From Hydrogenovibrio sp. UBA650 (lineage in GTDB: Bacteria > Pseudomonadota > Gammaproteobacteria > Thiomicrospirales > Thiomicrospiraceae), in assembly GCA_002299245.1 (NCBI GenBank), contig DBOI01000126.1, forward strand, positions 1 through 26,781: DNA of 26,781 bases. The letters are read 5' to 3'. Below, piece after piece: positions 7,874 through 16,154 of the stretch. Positions within the stretch are counted from its first letter, which is position 1; each line of letters begins with the position of its first letter. A model generated the notes under the pieces. It was given only the letters and a program-made list of their open reading frames with translations. It searched no databases and was not told the origin of the DNA. The translations under genes and the position numbers were made by a program.

Positions 7874-8818
7874 TTAATAAAAGCTGTATTTCATGCATTC
7901 TTTGACTTCCTGTTTTTGAATTTCTTGTTGCAGGAAGTTTTGATCGTTGCCATTCGGAAATTCAAAATTAATCGCAATACGTTCTAACTTTTCCGCTTCC
8001 ATTTCTCTAATGTCTACCACTCTGCCCTCAAACTCTATCGTTTTGGCGCTGGACTCAAAATAGAGATAAACATTGACGTGAGAGTAAAGCGGAAAACGTT
8101 TAGGCGTTTGTATTGCAATACCACTAGCACTAATATTTACCTTTCTTAAAGGCCATTCGTTGGGAAAGTACTTTAAATAGTTATCGTCATTAATCTGTCG
8201 ATATACTTCAATATAGGCATCTAAAAGCTCTGCTAAATGCAGGATGGTTTGTATAAGAGGGATTTTAGAAAACTGCGGATGTTGGAATTTTTTGACCATT
8301 TCATCAAGTTTGAATCCTACTGGTAAACGTCCCTCAACCACAAAGTCATCGGCGCTTGAAAGATTTATAGCATTGACCAGGTGATTAAGTAATTTGAGGT
8401 ATTTGTCTTCAATAAGTTTGAAGTATTGGTAAGTTTTGGGAGAGCTTTTTAAAAGCAGTTTGATTTCTTCAAAACCACTCAGCTTTTCCTTGATCTGCAT
8501 CCAGTAGTGCATATCTTGTTTAGGGTGTCTTCCTTCAGATATATCTTTTAGACAATTTCCAAAAAACTCAATTTCCTGGATGACTTCATTGACAATACCG
8601 CTAATTGTAGTCTTCTGATCTTGGATTCTATCTAAAGAATTTAAGGTTGCAAACTTCAATGCTTCTAATTTGCTGGTAACTACATTCGGAAAATAATTAA
8701 CACCGATCGCGTATATTTCACGATCCTCCAGAGGGGAGCTCGGGATGATAAAGCTCTGAAGCGTCATATCGACGCGATGAAAGCGACGAGCATCTCCTTT
8801 TCTAAACCATTGATGCAT
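7874..8818 (-). CDS. Second atypical PilZ-type protein with helical insertion
   Basis: The 314-aa protein repeats the layout of the convergent 305-aa gene. RRFHR (11-15) gives RxxxR and NISASG (228-233) gives [D/N]xSxxG, followed by a beta-rich tail containing FEGRVVDI and IAINFEF. Between the two halves are about 210 mostly helical residues. The two proteins are clearly different in sequence but share architecture, so they look like old paralogues. It would bind c-di-GMP if the split site folds together. It lies 109 bases downstream of the GGDEF-EAL gene on the same strand and is a natural candidate effector for it. No strong ribosome site precedes the ATG. Function beyond c-di-GMP binding cannot be read. 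Confidence 0.72.
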   Translation of the reverse strand: MHQWFRKGDARRFHRVDMTLQSFIIPSSPLEDREIYAIGVNYFPNVVTSKLEALKFATLNSLDRIQDQKTTISGIVNEVIQEIEFFGNCLKDISEGRHPKQDMHYWMQIKEKLSGFEEIKLLLKSSPKTYQYFKLIEDKYLKLLNHLVNAINLSSADDFVVEGRLPVGFKLDEMVKKFQHPQFSKIPLIQTILHLAELLDAYIEVYRQINDDNYLKYFPNEWPLRKVNISASGIAIQTPKRFPLYSHVNVYLYFESSAKTIEFEGRVVDIREMEAEKLERIAINFEFPNGNDQNFLQQEIQKQEVKECMKYSFY

Positions 8819-8927
8819 GAGAGAGAGTCTATGAAATCTGTTAAAAGTTTAAACACGAAAGCATGATTTATTCCGAATAACGGCAAATCATAGGAAAAAT
8901 CCGCGACACGATTAATTCTAATTAAAA

Positions 8928-11312
8928 TTACAAGCAATTAACAGGGCTGTTTTGATTTAAAAGAGGTCTGATTTTGTCAACCGGAAGAGCGGGGTTGTAT
9001 AGATAACCTTGTGCTTCATCACAGCCTTGATTGATAAGAAGTTGAGATTGTTCTTTAGTTTCAACACCTTCTGCAATAACTTTTGCCCCTACATTGTGCG
9101 CAAGTTGGATAATGCTCTCAGTGATGAGTAAGCTTTCTTTATTGGTGATAATCCCATTAATAAAACCGCGATCAATTTTTAATCGATCGACACGCAGATT
9201 TTGTAAGTAACTCAATGAAGAATAGCCTGTTCCAAAGTCATCAATTGCAATATGAATGCCTCTATTGTGTAATGCCGTTAGCCACGACTCTTTAAAACCT
9301 TTGTCTTCTATATTGGTAATCAATGAGTATTCGGTGACTTCAAGTTCGAGGCTTTTTCCGTTGAGTCCGTATTTTTCAATTTGACTATCAATCAGGTTAA
9401 TTAAATTTTCAGGGTTTGATTGTTTACTCGATATATTGATTGCAATCCTAGGAACCTTGATTCCCTCTTCCTGCCAGCTATGAAGCTGGCGGCAGGCTAA
9501 TTTTATGACATACTCGTCTATTAGATGAATCATGCCATTTTCTTCAGCAAAAGGGATGAATTCATTCGGTCGGTAACAGGTGTCTTCACTCTCCCAGCGA
9601 ATTAAGGCCTCCAAACCAATTAGTTCATTGGTTTGGAGGTTGTATTGTGGCTGATAGTGAAGCACAAAATCCTTTTTTAGTAATGCGGATTCAATATTTT
9701 GCAGAAGGATATTCTTTTGTTCCAGGCGTTGGTTAATCTCTTCGGTATAGAAGGCAAAACAGTTTTTACCAGAATGTTTTGCTTCATACATCGCCAAGTC
9801 GGCATTTCTCATCAGTTGCCTTGCTGTTTGAGAGTGTTCAGGGAAGATTGATATCCCAATGCTACAACCAATTTCAACGACTTCTTCTTGAATATTGTAA
9901 GGCTGGCTAATGATGTCGACTAATTGCTCAGCGAGATTTTTACTGCAATCTTTTAGCTTTTTATTACAATCTTCGAGAAGAATCGCGAACTCATCACCTC
10001 CGATTCTAGAGAGTTGAAAACGATTTAGATGTAGCTCTAATAGTAAGTTCTGCATCCGAAAACTCACCGCTTTGAGGAGTTCATCGCCGTAGTCGTGCCC
10101 GAGTCTATCGTTAATGTTTTTAAAATCATCCAGATCTAAATAGATAAGAGAGAAATTGGCATTGGAAGATTTGGTCTGTTCGGCGAGCCTTTGTTGAAAG
10201 CTGTGCCGGTTAGGTAGTTCGGTAATTGCATCGTAGTTAGCCTGCTTTTCAATTGCTCTCTGCGCCTCTTTGAGAGCAGAAATGTTTTTAATGCTAATCA
10301 ATAAATTTGCACTGATGAGTTTGGTAGGTTCAAACCTGTTAATTTCGCAAAGAGCATAAAAGTTGAATGGCTCGCCAAGCTGTATTTCTTTTTGCCAGAG
10401 TCCTGTTTGATCAATCTGAAAACAGATTTGTTCACGGTTGATGTTTAAGCCTGCTTGATTGAGTATTTGCCAAATTGAGGGTGGTAAATCGGTTCTGAGT
10501 TGTTTTAGATATAGTTCAAAGCTAGGATTAGATCGAACAATCTCTCCCTTTCTAGTGGTTAATACAATGCTCTGTTCTACTGCGTGAAGAATATGAGCAT
10601 CCATTGCGTTGACATGCTGTTGTTCTTCAATCTGGGTGTTCAGTTCAGAAACGTTATCGTTTAATTTTTTCTCGGTGCGTTTTGATTGTCGGAAGCTATA
10701 AATAGCAAAAAACAACATGGATACCAGTAGACTAGCATTCAGAAAGGCTGACAACCGCTCATCTTGTTCTGTGATGTGGTGATAATGTGCTTGAGCGTTA
10801 GAGGCCTGTTGTCGGAGCTCGTCTGATAACCCGGAAAGAGTGCTTATGACTTTTCTCTGGTAAGGCAGCATCTCTAAGTATAAGCCTTGAGATTCACTGG
10901 TTTTATCATCTAAATAGAGAACGATTACGCGCTGTTGTCTTGAGCTGTTTTTAGTAATTACTTCGTTTAACTGATTTAATCTATTTAACTTATCCAGACC
11001 CAACCCAATCTCCGAAAGCTTGAGTTTATGAGTAATAAAAAGATTTCCCTGAATTTGAAATTGCTGAATCAGTTCATCCTGAATAAAAGGATCTTTTTCA
11101 TATAGGATTTGCGAGAGCAGAATAGAACGGTTTTTTGCATTAACTTGCATTTGCTGCATCAGGTTAGCCAAGCTCTGGCTTGAAACCAGTTTTTCATAGT
11201 CTTTAGCAATGGTTTCGTCATTACTTTTAAAAATGAAAATACTGATTAAAAGAAACGAGATCAGCGTGGCATACCCAAAGAGTATTAACTTGGAAGGCGT
11301 CAAGAATTTCAC
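8928..11312 (-). CDS. Membrane GGDEF-EAL dual cyclic-di-GMP enzyme
   Basis: The 794-aa protein has membrane segments at about 9-28 and 189-207 around a helical periplasmic domain of about 160 residues, resembling the four-helix sensor bundles of chemoreceptors. A coiled coil (210-235), a PAS-like region (about 240-350), a GGDEF domain (355-525) and an EAL domain (530-785) follow. GGDEF is intact (438-442), but no RxxD inhibitory site is found before it. The EAL domain keeps EAL (568-570), NIS (626-628), EVTE (658-661), DDFGTGYSS (691-699), Lys712 and AEGVET (747-752), so phosphodiesterase activity is expected. Both activities look possible; the net one is unknown. The start is GTG, and another start cannot be excluded. 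The PilZ-like and 141-aa genes follow on the same strand. Confidence 0.93.
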   Translation of the reverse strand: MKFLTPSKLILFGYATLISFLLISIFIFKSNDETIAKDYEKLVSSQSLANLMQQMQVNAKNRSILLSQILYEKDPFIQDELIQQFQIQGNLFITHKLKLSEIGLGLDKLNRLNQLNEVITKNSSRQQRVIVLYLDDKTSESQGLYLEMLPYQRKVISTLSGLSDELRQQASNAQAHYHHITEQDERLSAFLNASLLVSMLFFAIYSFRQSKRTEKKLNDNVSELNTQIEEQQHVNAMDAHILHAVEQSIVLTTRKGEIVRSNPSFELYLKQLRTDLPPSIWQILNQAGLNINREQICFQIDQTGLWQKEIQLGEPFNFYALCEINRFEPTKLISANLLISIKNISALKEAQRAIEKQANYDAITELPNRHSFQQRLAEQTKSSNANFSLIYLDLDDFKNINDRLGHDYGDELLKAVSFRMQNLLLELHLNRFQLSRIGGDEFAILLEDCNKKLKDCSKNLAEQLVDIISQPYNIQEEVVEIGCSIGISIFPEHSQTARQLMRNADLAMYEAKHSGKNCFAFYTEEINQRLEQKNILLQNIESALLKKDFVLHYQPQYNLQTNELIGLEALIRWESEDTCYRPNEFIPFAEENGMIHLIDEYVIKLACRQLHSWQEEGIKVPRIAINISSKQSNPENLINLIDSQIEKYGLNGKSLELEVTEYSLITNIEDKGFKESWLTALHNRGIHIAIDDFGTGYSSLSYLQNLRVDRLKIDRGFINGIITNKESLLITESIIQLAHNVGAKVIAEGVETKEQSQLLINQGCDEAQGYLYNPALPVDKIRPLLNQNSPVNCL

Positions 11313-11351
11313 TTTAGATTTCTTCTTATTCCATAAGCTTTATTAGCATTG

Positions 11352-11380
11352 AGTATAGAAGAATTATCTAGTAGTGCTGA
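11352..11380 (-). promoter_or_regulatory. Candidate sigma-70 promoter for the GGDEF-EAL gene
   Basis: On the minus strand TATACT (11357-11352) is a good -10 box. A poor -35 (TCAGCA, 11380-11375) lies 17 bases upstream. Transcription would start about 33 bases before the GTG. Only the -10 supports it. Confidence 0.25.
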
Positions 11381-11441
11381 TCAGTTATTTCCTGAATTCA
11401 GATAATAAACGCAACACCTGAACTCAACAATGTGGAGGCTT

Positions 11442-11489
11442 ATGGTGAGAGCAGAGAAATCAACTTTTAACAATCGCTATCAAAACTGA
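11442..11489 (+). other. Possible 15-codon micro-ORF with a GGAGG site, before a terminator
   Basis: On the plus strand GGAGG (11434-11438) is followed after three bases by ATG and 15 codons (MVRAEKSTFNNRYQN) to TGA at 11487. A GTG next to the ATG would give better spacing. Eleven bases after the stop begins a hairpin that ends in T5. The unit sits between the divergent GGDEF-EAL gene and the convergent metW. It could be a tiny peptide gene or small RNA, or chance; I see no convincing promoter. Confidence 0.2.
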
Positions 11490-11499
11490 GCAGTATTTT

Positions 11500-11540
11500 A
11501 AAAGGCCTCTAAGCTGAATAACGAATTTAGAGAGCCTTTT
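11500..11540. terminator. Bidirectional terminator hairpin overlapping the metW stop
   Basis: AAAAGGCCTCTAA (11500-11512) pairs with TTAGAGAGCCTTTT (11527-11540), with one bulged base and a 14-base loop. Read on the minus strand it includes the metW stop and runs into CCTTTTAAAAT. Read on the plus strand it ends in TTTTTCT. It most likely ends the proC-yggT-metX-metW transcript. Confidence 0.6.
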
Positions 11541-12141
11541 TCTGAACTTTATAGAGAGCTACTTCGCCTAGTAAGTTAGGTGCTATTCGCATCCCAAAAG
11601 TACTGCGATGTTCTGAATTTACCACTGTGCGAGCGACAACTTCTAACCCCTTTTCTTCACAAAGGTTTTCGAAATCATTGAAAGTACACATGTGAATATT
11701 GGGTGTGTCATACCAATGGTAAGGCAGAGTTTCTGTTTCTGGCATTTGACCACTGAACATGAGTTGGAGTCGGTTGCGCCAGTGACCAAAGTTAGGGAAG
11801 GTGATAATGCACTGTTTACCGACAGTCAGCATCTCATCAAGTAGCTCGTCAGGTCTGCTGACTACTTGTAGTGCTTGAGTCATCACAATATAGTCAAATG
11901 AGTCCTCATCAAAATATTCGCAAATATCGTGATTGTTGAGATCGCTGTGAATAACGTTAATACCTTTTTCCATTGCCTGAATGGTCTTTTCCGGCGAAAT
12001 CTCAAAACCGTAACCGGTGATATTGTGGGTATCAATCAAGTATTTCAGAAGTTGTCCATCGCCGCAGCCAAGATCAAGTACGCGGCTGTCTTCAGTTATC
12101 CAGTCGGAAATCAATTTGAATTCAGGAGAAATATGGTTCAT
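11527..12141 (-). CDS. metW: MetW, SAM-methyltransferase-like partner of MetX
   Basis: The 204-aa protein matches MetW: VLDLGCGDGQLL (21-32) is a SAM-binding loop, followed by GYGFEIS, the central VMTQALQVVSRPDELLDEML and the family signature FPNFGHWRNRLQL. MetW is needed with MetX for methionine synthesis in many proteobacteria and is thought to activate the acyltransferase. Its ATG shares one base with the metX TAA, so translation is probably coupled. Length is normal. The stop lies inside the terminator hairpin. Confidence 0.95.
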   Translation of the reverse strand: MNHISPEFKLISDWITEDSRVLDLGCGDGQLLKYLIDTHNITGYGFEISPEKTIQAMEKGINVIHSDLNNHDICEYFDEDSFDYIVMTQALQVVSRPDELLDEMLTVGKQCIITFPNFGHWRNRLQLMFSGQMPETETLPYHWYDTPNIHMCTFNDFENLCEEKGLEVVARTVVNSEHRSTFGMRIAPNLLGEVALYKVQKKAL

Positions 12142-13313
12142 TACTGTTCTCCTTGGTTTGATTTCGAGTTTTGCAAAGTGTCATCATAAACGCGCTGCAT
12201 ATAACTTTTAAAAACCCCTTCATAGTGGGTGTTGGGCAGCAGGAAGGCATCGTGTCCGTGTTGCGATTCTACTTCGGCATAGCTTACGCTGGCATCGTTG
12301 TCGAGAAGGGCCTTAACGATTTCGTGTGATCTCTGCGAAGAGAATCGCCAATCAGAAGTAAAGGAGACAACCAAGAACTTAGCGGTTGCTTTTGCCAGTG
12401 CTTCACTGAGGTTGTGGTCGTATTTTGCAGCGGGGTCAAAGTAGTCAAGCGCCTTAGTCATTAACAGATAAGTATTGGCATCAAAATTCATTTTAGTAGC
12501 AAATTTTTCACCTTGATAGCGCAGGTAACTCTCTACTTGAAATTCAACTTCGTAGTTGTATTGCAGTTTGTCTTCACGTAATTCTCGACCAAACTTTGTT
12601 CCCATCATGTCGTCTGAAAGATAGGTCAGGTGGCCAAGCATTCTAGCAAGTGAAAGTCCCTGTTTTGGGATGGTTTCAGCTTCAATAAATCGGCCTTCAA
12701 GAAAGTCTGGATCAGACATGATAGCTCGGCGGGCAACTTCATTAAATGCGATATTCTGAGCAGATAATTTTGGTGCAGCGGCTATCACAAGGGCGTGTTC
12801 CAATTTATCTGGATAGTCAATTGCCCACTGTAAAACTTGCATGCCACCCATAGAGCCGCCTATCAGTGCAGCCCACTTATCAACCCCTAAATGTTTGCGT
12901 AATTCATTCTGGCTTTGTACCCAGTCTTCACAGGTAACGATAGGAAAGTCAGGGCCATAAACCTTACCTGTTTCCGGGTTGATAGTTGTTGGTCCTGTAC
13001 TGCCTCGACAGCCGCCCAGGTTGTTTGAGCAGACCACAAAAAATTTGTTGGTATCAACTGGTTTTCCAGGGCCGATATAACCATTCCACCAGCCGGGTTT
13101 ACCATCTTTATCGACTCCGGCAACATGGTGATCTCCACTGAGTGCGTGGCAGACAAGAATGGCATTGGACTTGTCTTCATTGAGTTCTCCATAGGTTTCA
13201 TAGATCAGCTCATAGCTTGGTAAAACTGAACCGCTGGTGAGTTTCAGTGGCGTATCAATTTTCAAGTATTCAGGAATGACAACTTCGTCAAGGATTTGTG
13301 AATCTGTGCTCAT
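12141..13313 (-). CDS. metX: Homoserine O-acyltransferase MetX (acetyl or succinyl donor)
   Basis: The 390-aa alpha/beta-hydrolase protein acylates homoserine, the first committed step to methionine. It has YELIYETYG, HALSGDHHVAG (56-66), WWNGYIGPGKPVDT, NLGGCRGSTGP (98-108), the nucleophile Ser154 in GGSMGGMQ, Asp321 in SFTSDW and His354 in QHGHDAFLLP. The triad is complete. MetX proteins paired with MetW in proteobacteria often use succinyl-CoA in place of acetyl-CoA; I do not decide which applies here. The gene lies between yggT (26 bases upstream) and metW (1-base overlap). No S-adenosylmethionine riboswitch is visible. The ribosome site is weak. Confidence 0.95.
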   Translation of the reverse strand: MSTDSQILDEVVIPEYLKIDTPLKLTSGSVLPSYELIYETYGELNEDKSNAILVCHALSGDHHVAGVDKDGKPGWWNGYIGPGKPVDTNKFFVVCSNNLGGCRGSTGPTTINPETGKVYGPDFPIVTCEDWVQSQNELRKHLGVDKWAALIGGSMGGMQVLQWAIDYPDKLEHALVIAAAPKLSAQNIAFNEVARRAIMSDPDFLEGRFIEAETIPKQGLSLARMLGHLTYLSDDMMGTKFGRELREDKLQYNYEVEFQVESYLRYQGEKFATKMNFDANTYLLMTKALDYFDPAAKYDHNLSEALAKATAKFLVVSFTSDWRFSSQRSHEIVKALLDNDASVSYAEVESQHGHDAFLLPNTHYEGVFKSYMQRVYDDTLQNSKSNQGEQ

Positions 13314-13339
13314 AGTTTATTCTGGTATTGTGTTCCGAT

Positions 13340-13918
13340 TTAACTGATCATCTGCTGTGCAATTTGAGCAACAGATCCCACCACTACAATCTGAAATAGT
13401 TTGATAGCTAATATCGCGAAAAGAGGCGATAGATCCATGCCGCTGATAGGTGGAATTAGACGCTGAAATGGCGCTAAGATTGGTTGAGTTAACTGGTTGA
13501 ATATAACCGTGTTTGGATTATATCCTGGTGATACCCAGCTCAAGATAGCCTGGATAATAATCAGCCAAAACATCAGGTCAAGCAGCACATTGGCTATCTC
13601 TGTTGTTGCCGCCAATGCAATAAATGCAATGCTAAAATCACGACTGGTGAGCCAACCGATCAAGACCACAAACAAAGCTTGAAGCACAATGGCTGTAATA
13701 ATGGCAGGCAAATCCCAACGATTTTTTACCGGCAATACTGTGTTTAAAGGCGCACAGAGCGGATTTGTAACCTTGGCAATAAACTTGACAACAGGGTGAT
13801 GCCAGTCCGCATAAGTGGCTCTTAACAAAAAACGCAATAACAGTACGAAAATAATCAGGCCGACCAAGAATTGCAGTAGAAAAAGACCACCTTGTCCCGT
13901 TGGAGATGAAAAGTCCAT
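13340..13918 (-). CDS. yggT: YggT family membrane protein
   Basis: The 192-aa protein holds two YGGT repeats. Membrane segments are at about 11-32, 71-90, 96-128 and 163-185. Each repeat ends in the same motif: NPLCAPLNTVLP (52-63) and QPILAPFQRLIPPISGMDLSP (145-165). The family is widely conserved next to proC and yggS; its role is not well defined, though links to osmotic stress and envelope function have been proposed. Its ATG shares one base with the proC TAA. Confidence 0.93.
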   Translation of the reverse strand: MDFSSPTGQGGLFLLQFLVGLIIFVLLLRFLLRATYADWHHPVVKFIAKVTNPLCAPLNTVLPVKNRWDLPAIITAIVLQALFVVLIGWLTSRDFSIAFIALAATTEIANVLLDLMFWLIIIQAILSWVSPGYNPNTVIFNQLTQPILAPFQRLIPPISGMDLSPLFAILAIKLFQIVVVGSVAQIAQQMIS

Positions 13919-14745
13919 TAGTTTTTGCCTCCCAGTTCATCGGCGAGTTCAATTGCTCGATCATTTGCTGCCTGCATTGCTTTGGCAACGATATTGCGCA
14001 GATTATCGCTTTCAAAACTCTGAATAGCGCTTTCTGTGGTTCCATTTGGAGAGGTAACGTTGTTGCGCAGAGTTTCACAGTCCTGATGGCTTTCTAAAAC
14101 CATTTTTGCTGCACCTAGAGCGGTTTGCAGGGTGAGCAGGTGTGCTGTTTTTTCGTCAAGCCCCAGTTGTTTACCGGCCTGTTCCATCGCTTCCATAAAC
14201 AGAAAGTAATAGGCTGGTCCACTACCTGAAAGTGCGGTAACGGCATCCAGCTGCTGTTCTTCATCAACCCATACAGTCAAGCCTGCCGCACGCATAATAT
14301 GCTCTGCCTGGCTTCTTTGTTCATCACTAACATGTTGGTTAGCAAACAGTCCTGTTGCGCCAGTTTGGATAAGTGCTGGTGTGTTTGGCATAGAGCGAAC
14401 GATGGCACTGTTTCCGCTAAGCCAGCCGTTGATCGCACTACTGCGAATACCGGCAGCAACAGAGATAATTAAAGGTTGTTTTTCTGTTACAACCTCAGAG
14501 ATAGCTTTGGTTACACTCTCTAGGATTTGAGGTTTAACAGCAAGCACGACAATATCTGATTTAGCGATGGCTTCAGCATTGTCACTGTAACAGTGAATCC
14601 CAAACCTTTCTGTAATCAAATTTCTTTGCTCAGCAGTGGGATCAGCAGCACATATTTTGTTTTTGTCATAGCCACTGGCGATCAAGCCACCAATTAAACT
14701 CTGTGCCATATTGCCAGCACCAATAAAACAGATAGCAGCGTGCAT
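13918..14745 (-). CDS. proC: Pyrroline-5-carboxylate reductase
   Basis: The 275-aa protein makes proline from pyrroline-5-carboxylate using NAD(P)H. The dinucleotide loop is CFIGAGNMAQSLIGG (6-20). VVLAVKPQ, SMPNTPALIQTGATGLF and the C-terminal signature ALSGSGPAYYFLFMEAM with VTSPNGTTESAI are all typical. Length is normal. It heads the proC-yggT-metX-metW run. It is separated from yggS, its usual neighbour, by a plus-strand gene (14947-15966) from which it diverges, so both should have promoters in the 200-base gap. Confidence 0.96.
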   Translation of the reverse strand: MHAAICFIGAGNMAQSLIGGLIASGYDKNKICAADPTAEQRNLITERFGIHCYSDNAEAIAKSDIVVLAVKPQILESVTKAISEVVTEKQPLIISVAAGIRSSAINGWLSGNSAIVRSMPNTPALIQTGATGLFANQHVSDEQRSQAEHIMRAAGLTVWVDEEQQLDAVTALSGSGPAYYFLFMEAMEQAGKQLGLDEKTAHLLTLQTALGAAKMVLESHQDCETLRNNVTSPNGTTESAIQSFESDNLRNIVAKAMQAANDRAIELADELGGKN

Positions 14746-14915
14746 AGTTTCAATAATCCAGGTTAGTTTTCGATAGCCAATATTATAAAGGAATAAAGCC
14801 TTGGCACCAGCGAATTAAAAGTCTAAAAATTAAAGGTTTTTTAGGAGCTACCGTTAAATAGATTGCATAAGAAAAAAATAATATTGCCACAAGGGTTTAA
14901 TTAATCACAATTTCA

Positions 14916-14934
14916 TTACCTGAGATCTAGGTAA
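14916..14934. promoter_or_regulatory. Near-palindromic dyad in front of the 339-aa gene
   Basis: TTACCTGAGATCTAGGTAA is a dyad centred on AGATCT, perfect apart from one extra G in the left half. It abuts the AAGGA ribosome site (14935-14939) of the plus-strand gene and lies in the divergent region with proC. It could be an operator or an mRNA hairpin; there is no other evidence. Confidence 0.3.
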
Positions 14935-14946
14935 AAGGATTTGAAA

Positions 14947-15966
14947 ATGGCAAACATGACCAGTGAAAGCCTGAATGGCGTGAAGCCTTTATTCAATAAC
15001 GATTTCTTCACGACCAAAGCAAAAAACTCATCAATCTCAGATTTGGTACAAGCCAAATACCAAGCTGATCAAGAATCTAACTTAGCAAAAGTAAATGCTG
15101 ATGACTTCTTTGAAGGTTCTCCTCAAGGGGTTCAAAAAGCTGCCTACATGCAAAGTTTTGAAAGCGCCTATCAATATAGTGAGACCATGAGTCTTTCACT
15201 GACCACAAAAGAGGGCGATAAAGTTAATGTTGATTTTCGTCAACTCTATGCCAGTTACCAGTCGTATAAAGAGTTTCAAGCTGGTGAACAAGGCCCTGAT
15301 GGGGTGCGTTATTTTGAGAGTAAAGAAGCGCTTGAAGCAACTGCATTTGAAGAGCATTTCGGTTTTTCGGTTGAGGGTGATCTAAACGAAGAAGAGCTTC
15401 AGGCTATTTATGACGTGTTTGCAAAAGTTGATGATCTCGCGAACTCTTTCTTTGCTGGAGACATTGAACAGGCGCTTCAGAAGGCTGTAGATTTTGATAT
15501 AGATATGTCACAAATTGGTTCATTCAGTTTAAATCTAACTCAAACCGAAATGCGGGTAACTCAATATAAACAGGCAGCGATGGCTGAATATCAGCAGGCG
15601 CAACGCGATGCTACCCAAGAGCAAGCTTTGCAAGAAGCACAAGTTCAAAATCAAACTGATGATGAGCAGTCGCCAGCGGATGTCGCAAACCTACCTTCCT
15701 ATTTAGAGCAGTGGCAGAGTGCGATTCAGAGTTTGGAAGAACATTTTGTTGATGCCCGTGAGAAGTTAGATGAATGGGTGGCTGGATTAGCGGCACAAAG
15801 ATTCCCGGAACAGGACTCTAAATCAGGATGGTTAGAGCGAGTTCGTGAGTTCCATCAGCGATTGGCTGAGGCTTTCGATACAAGAGTTACTGAGCCCGTT
15901 GATGTAGCAGAAGAAGCCGAACCTGCTCCTGCTGAAACCGCTGAAAAAACGGTAAAAGATGACTAA
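14947..15966 (+). CDS. Unrecognised 339-aa acidic helical protein between proC and yggS
   Basis: I chose the ATG at 14947 because AAGGA lies seven bases upstream; a TTG two codons earlier is less likely. There is no signal peptide or membrane segment. A folded core spans about 62-205 (SFESAYQYSETMSLSLTTKEG; NVDFRQLYASYQSYKEF; LNEEELQAIYDVFAKVDDLANSFFAGDIEQAL; IGSFSLNLTQTEM). The core faintly resembles proteins annotated DUF5610; this is memory, not a search. A Gln/Ala coiled-coil-like stretch (205-235) and a helical region (250-312) follow. The tail is a low-complexity Glu/Ala/Pro segment (316-339). It is oriented against its neighbours and sits in the middle of a usually contiguous yggS-proC block, which suggests insertion. 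A strong terminator follows at 16098. No function can be assigned. Confidence 0.85.
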   Translation: MANMTSESLNGVKPLFNNDFFTTKAKNSSISDLVQAKYQADQESNLAKVNADDFFEGSPQGVQKAAYMQSFESAYQYSETMSLSLTTKEGDKVNVDFRQLYASYQSYKEFQAGEQGPDGVRYFESKEALEATAFEEHFGFSVEGDLNEEELQAIYDVFAKVDDLANSFFAGDIEQALQKAVDFDIDMSQIGSFSLNLTQTEMRVTQYKQAAMAEYQQAQRDATQEQALQEAQVQNQTDDEQSPADVANLPSYLEQWQSAIQSLEEHFVDAREKLDEWVAGLAAQRFPEQDSKSGWLERVREFHQRLAEAFDTRVTEPVDVAEEAEPAPAETAEKTVKDD

Positions 15967-16097
15967 AGAAAAGGGTCATTAAGCCGTTATATAACTTAAG
16001 AGGCAGTCGCCGGCAAAATCGGTTAAATTGCCCTTACAATTTGCAGTGGTTTGAGTTGAAAACCCACCCACTCAGATTTATGCAAAAAGGAGATATG

Positions 16098-16133
16098 CCA
16101 GGATTGATTAATCAATCCTGGTTTTTTCTTTTT
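16098..16133 (+). terminator. Strong rho-independent terminator built on a 24-bp perfect palindrome
   Basis: Positions 16098-16121 are a perfect 24-base palindrome (arm CCAGGATTGA, loop TTAA), followed by T6-C-T6. It would end transcripts from the 339-aa gene, 131 bases after its stop. Just upstream AAGGAGATATG would open a 13-codon frame that runs through the hairpin to TAA. The GGAG-ATG spacing is too short for confident translation. On the minus strand no T tract directly follows, so it is not an obvious terminator for yggS. Confidence 0.88.
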
Positions 16134-16154
16134 TAAGCAAGTTTTTCTGCGTTT

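Noticed and set aside
13314..13339. S-adenosylmethionine or lysine riboswitch before metX or lysA
   Set aside because: The gaps are too short (26 and a 4-base overlap) and no characteristic structure is present.
13638..14078. 146-aa minus-strand open frame across the proC/yggT junction
   Set aside because: It lies in another frame over two well-recognised genes and has no family resemblance.
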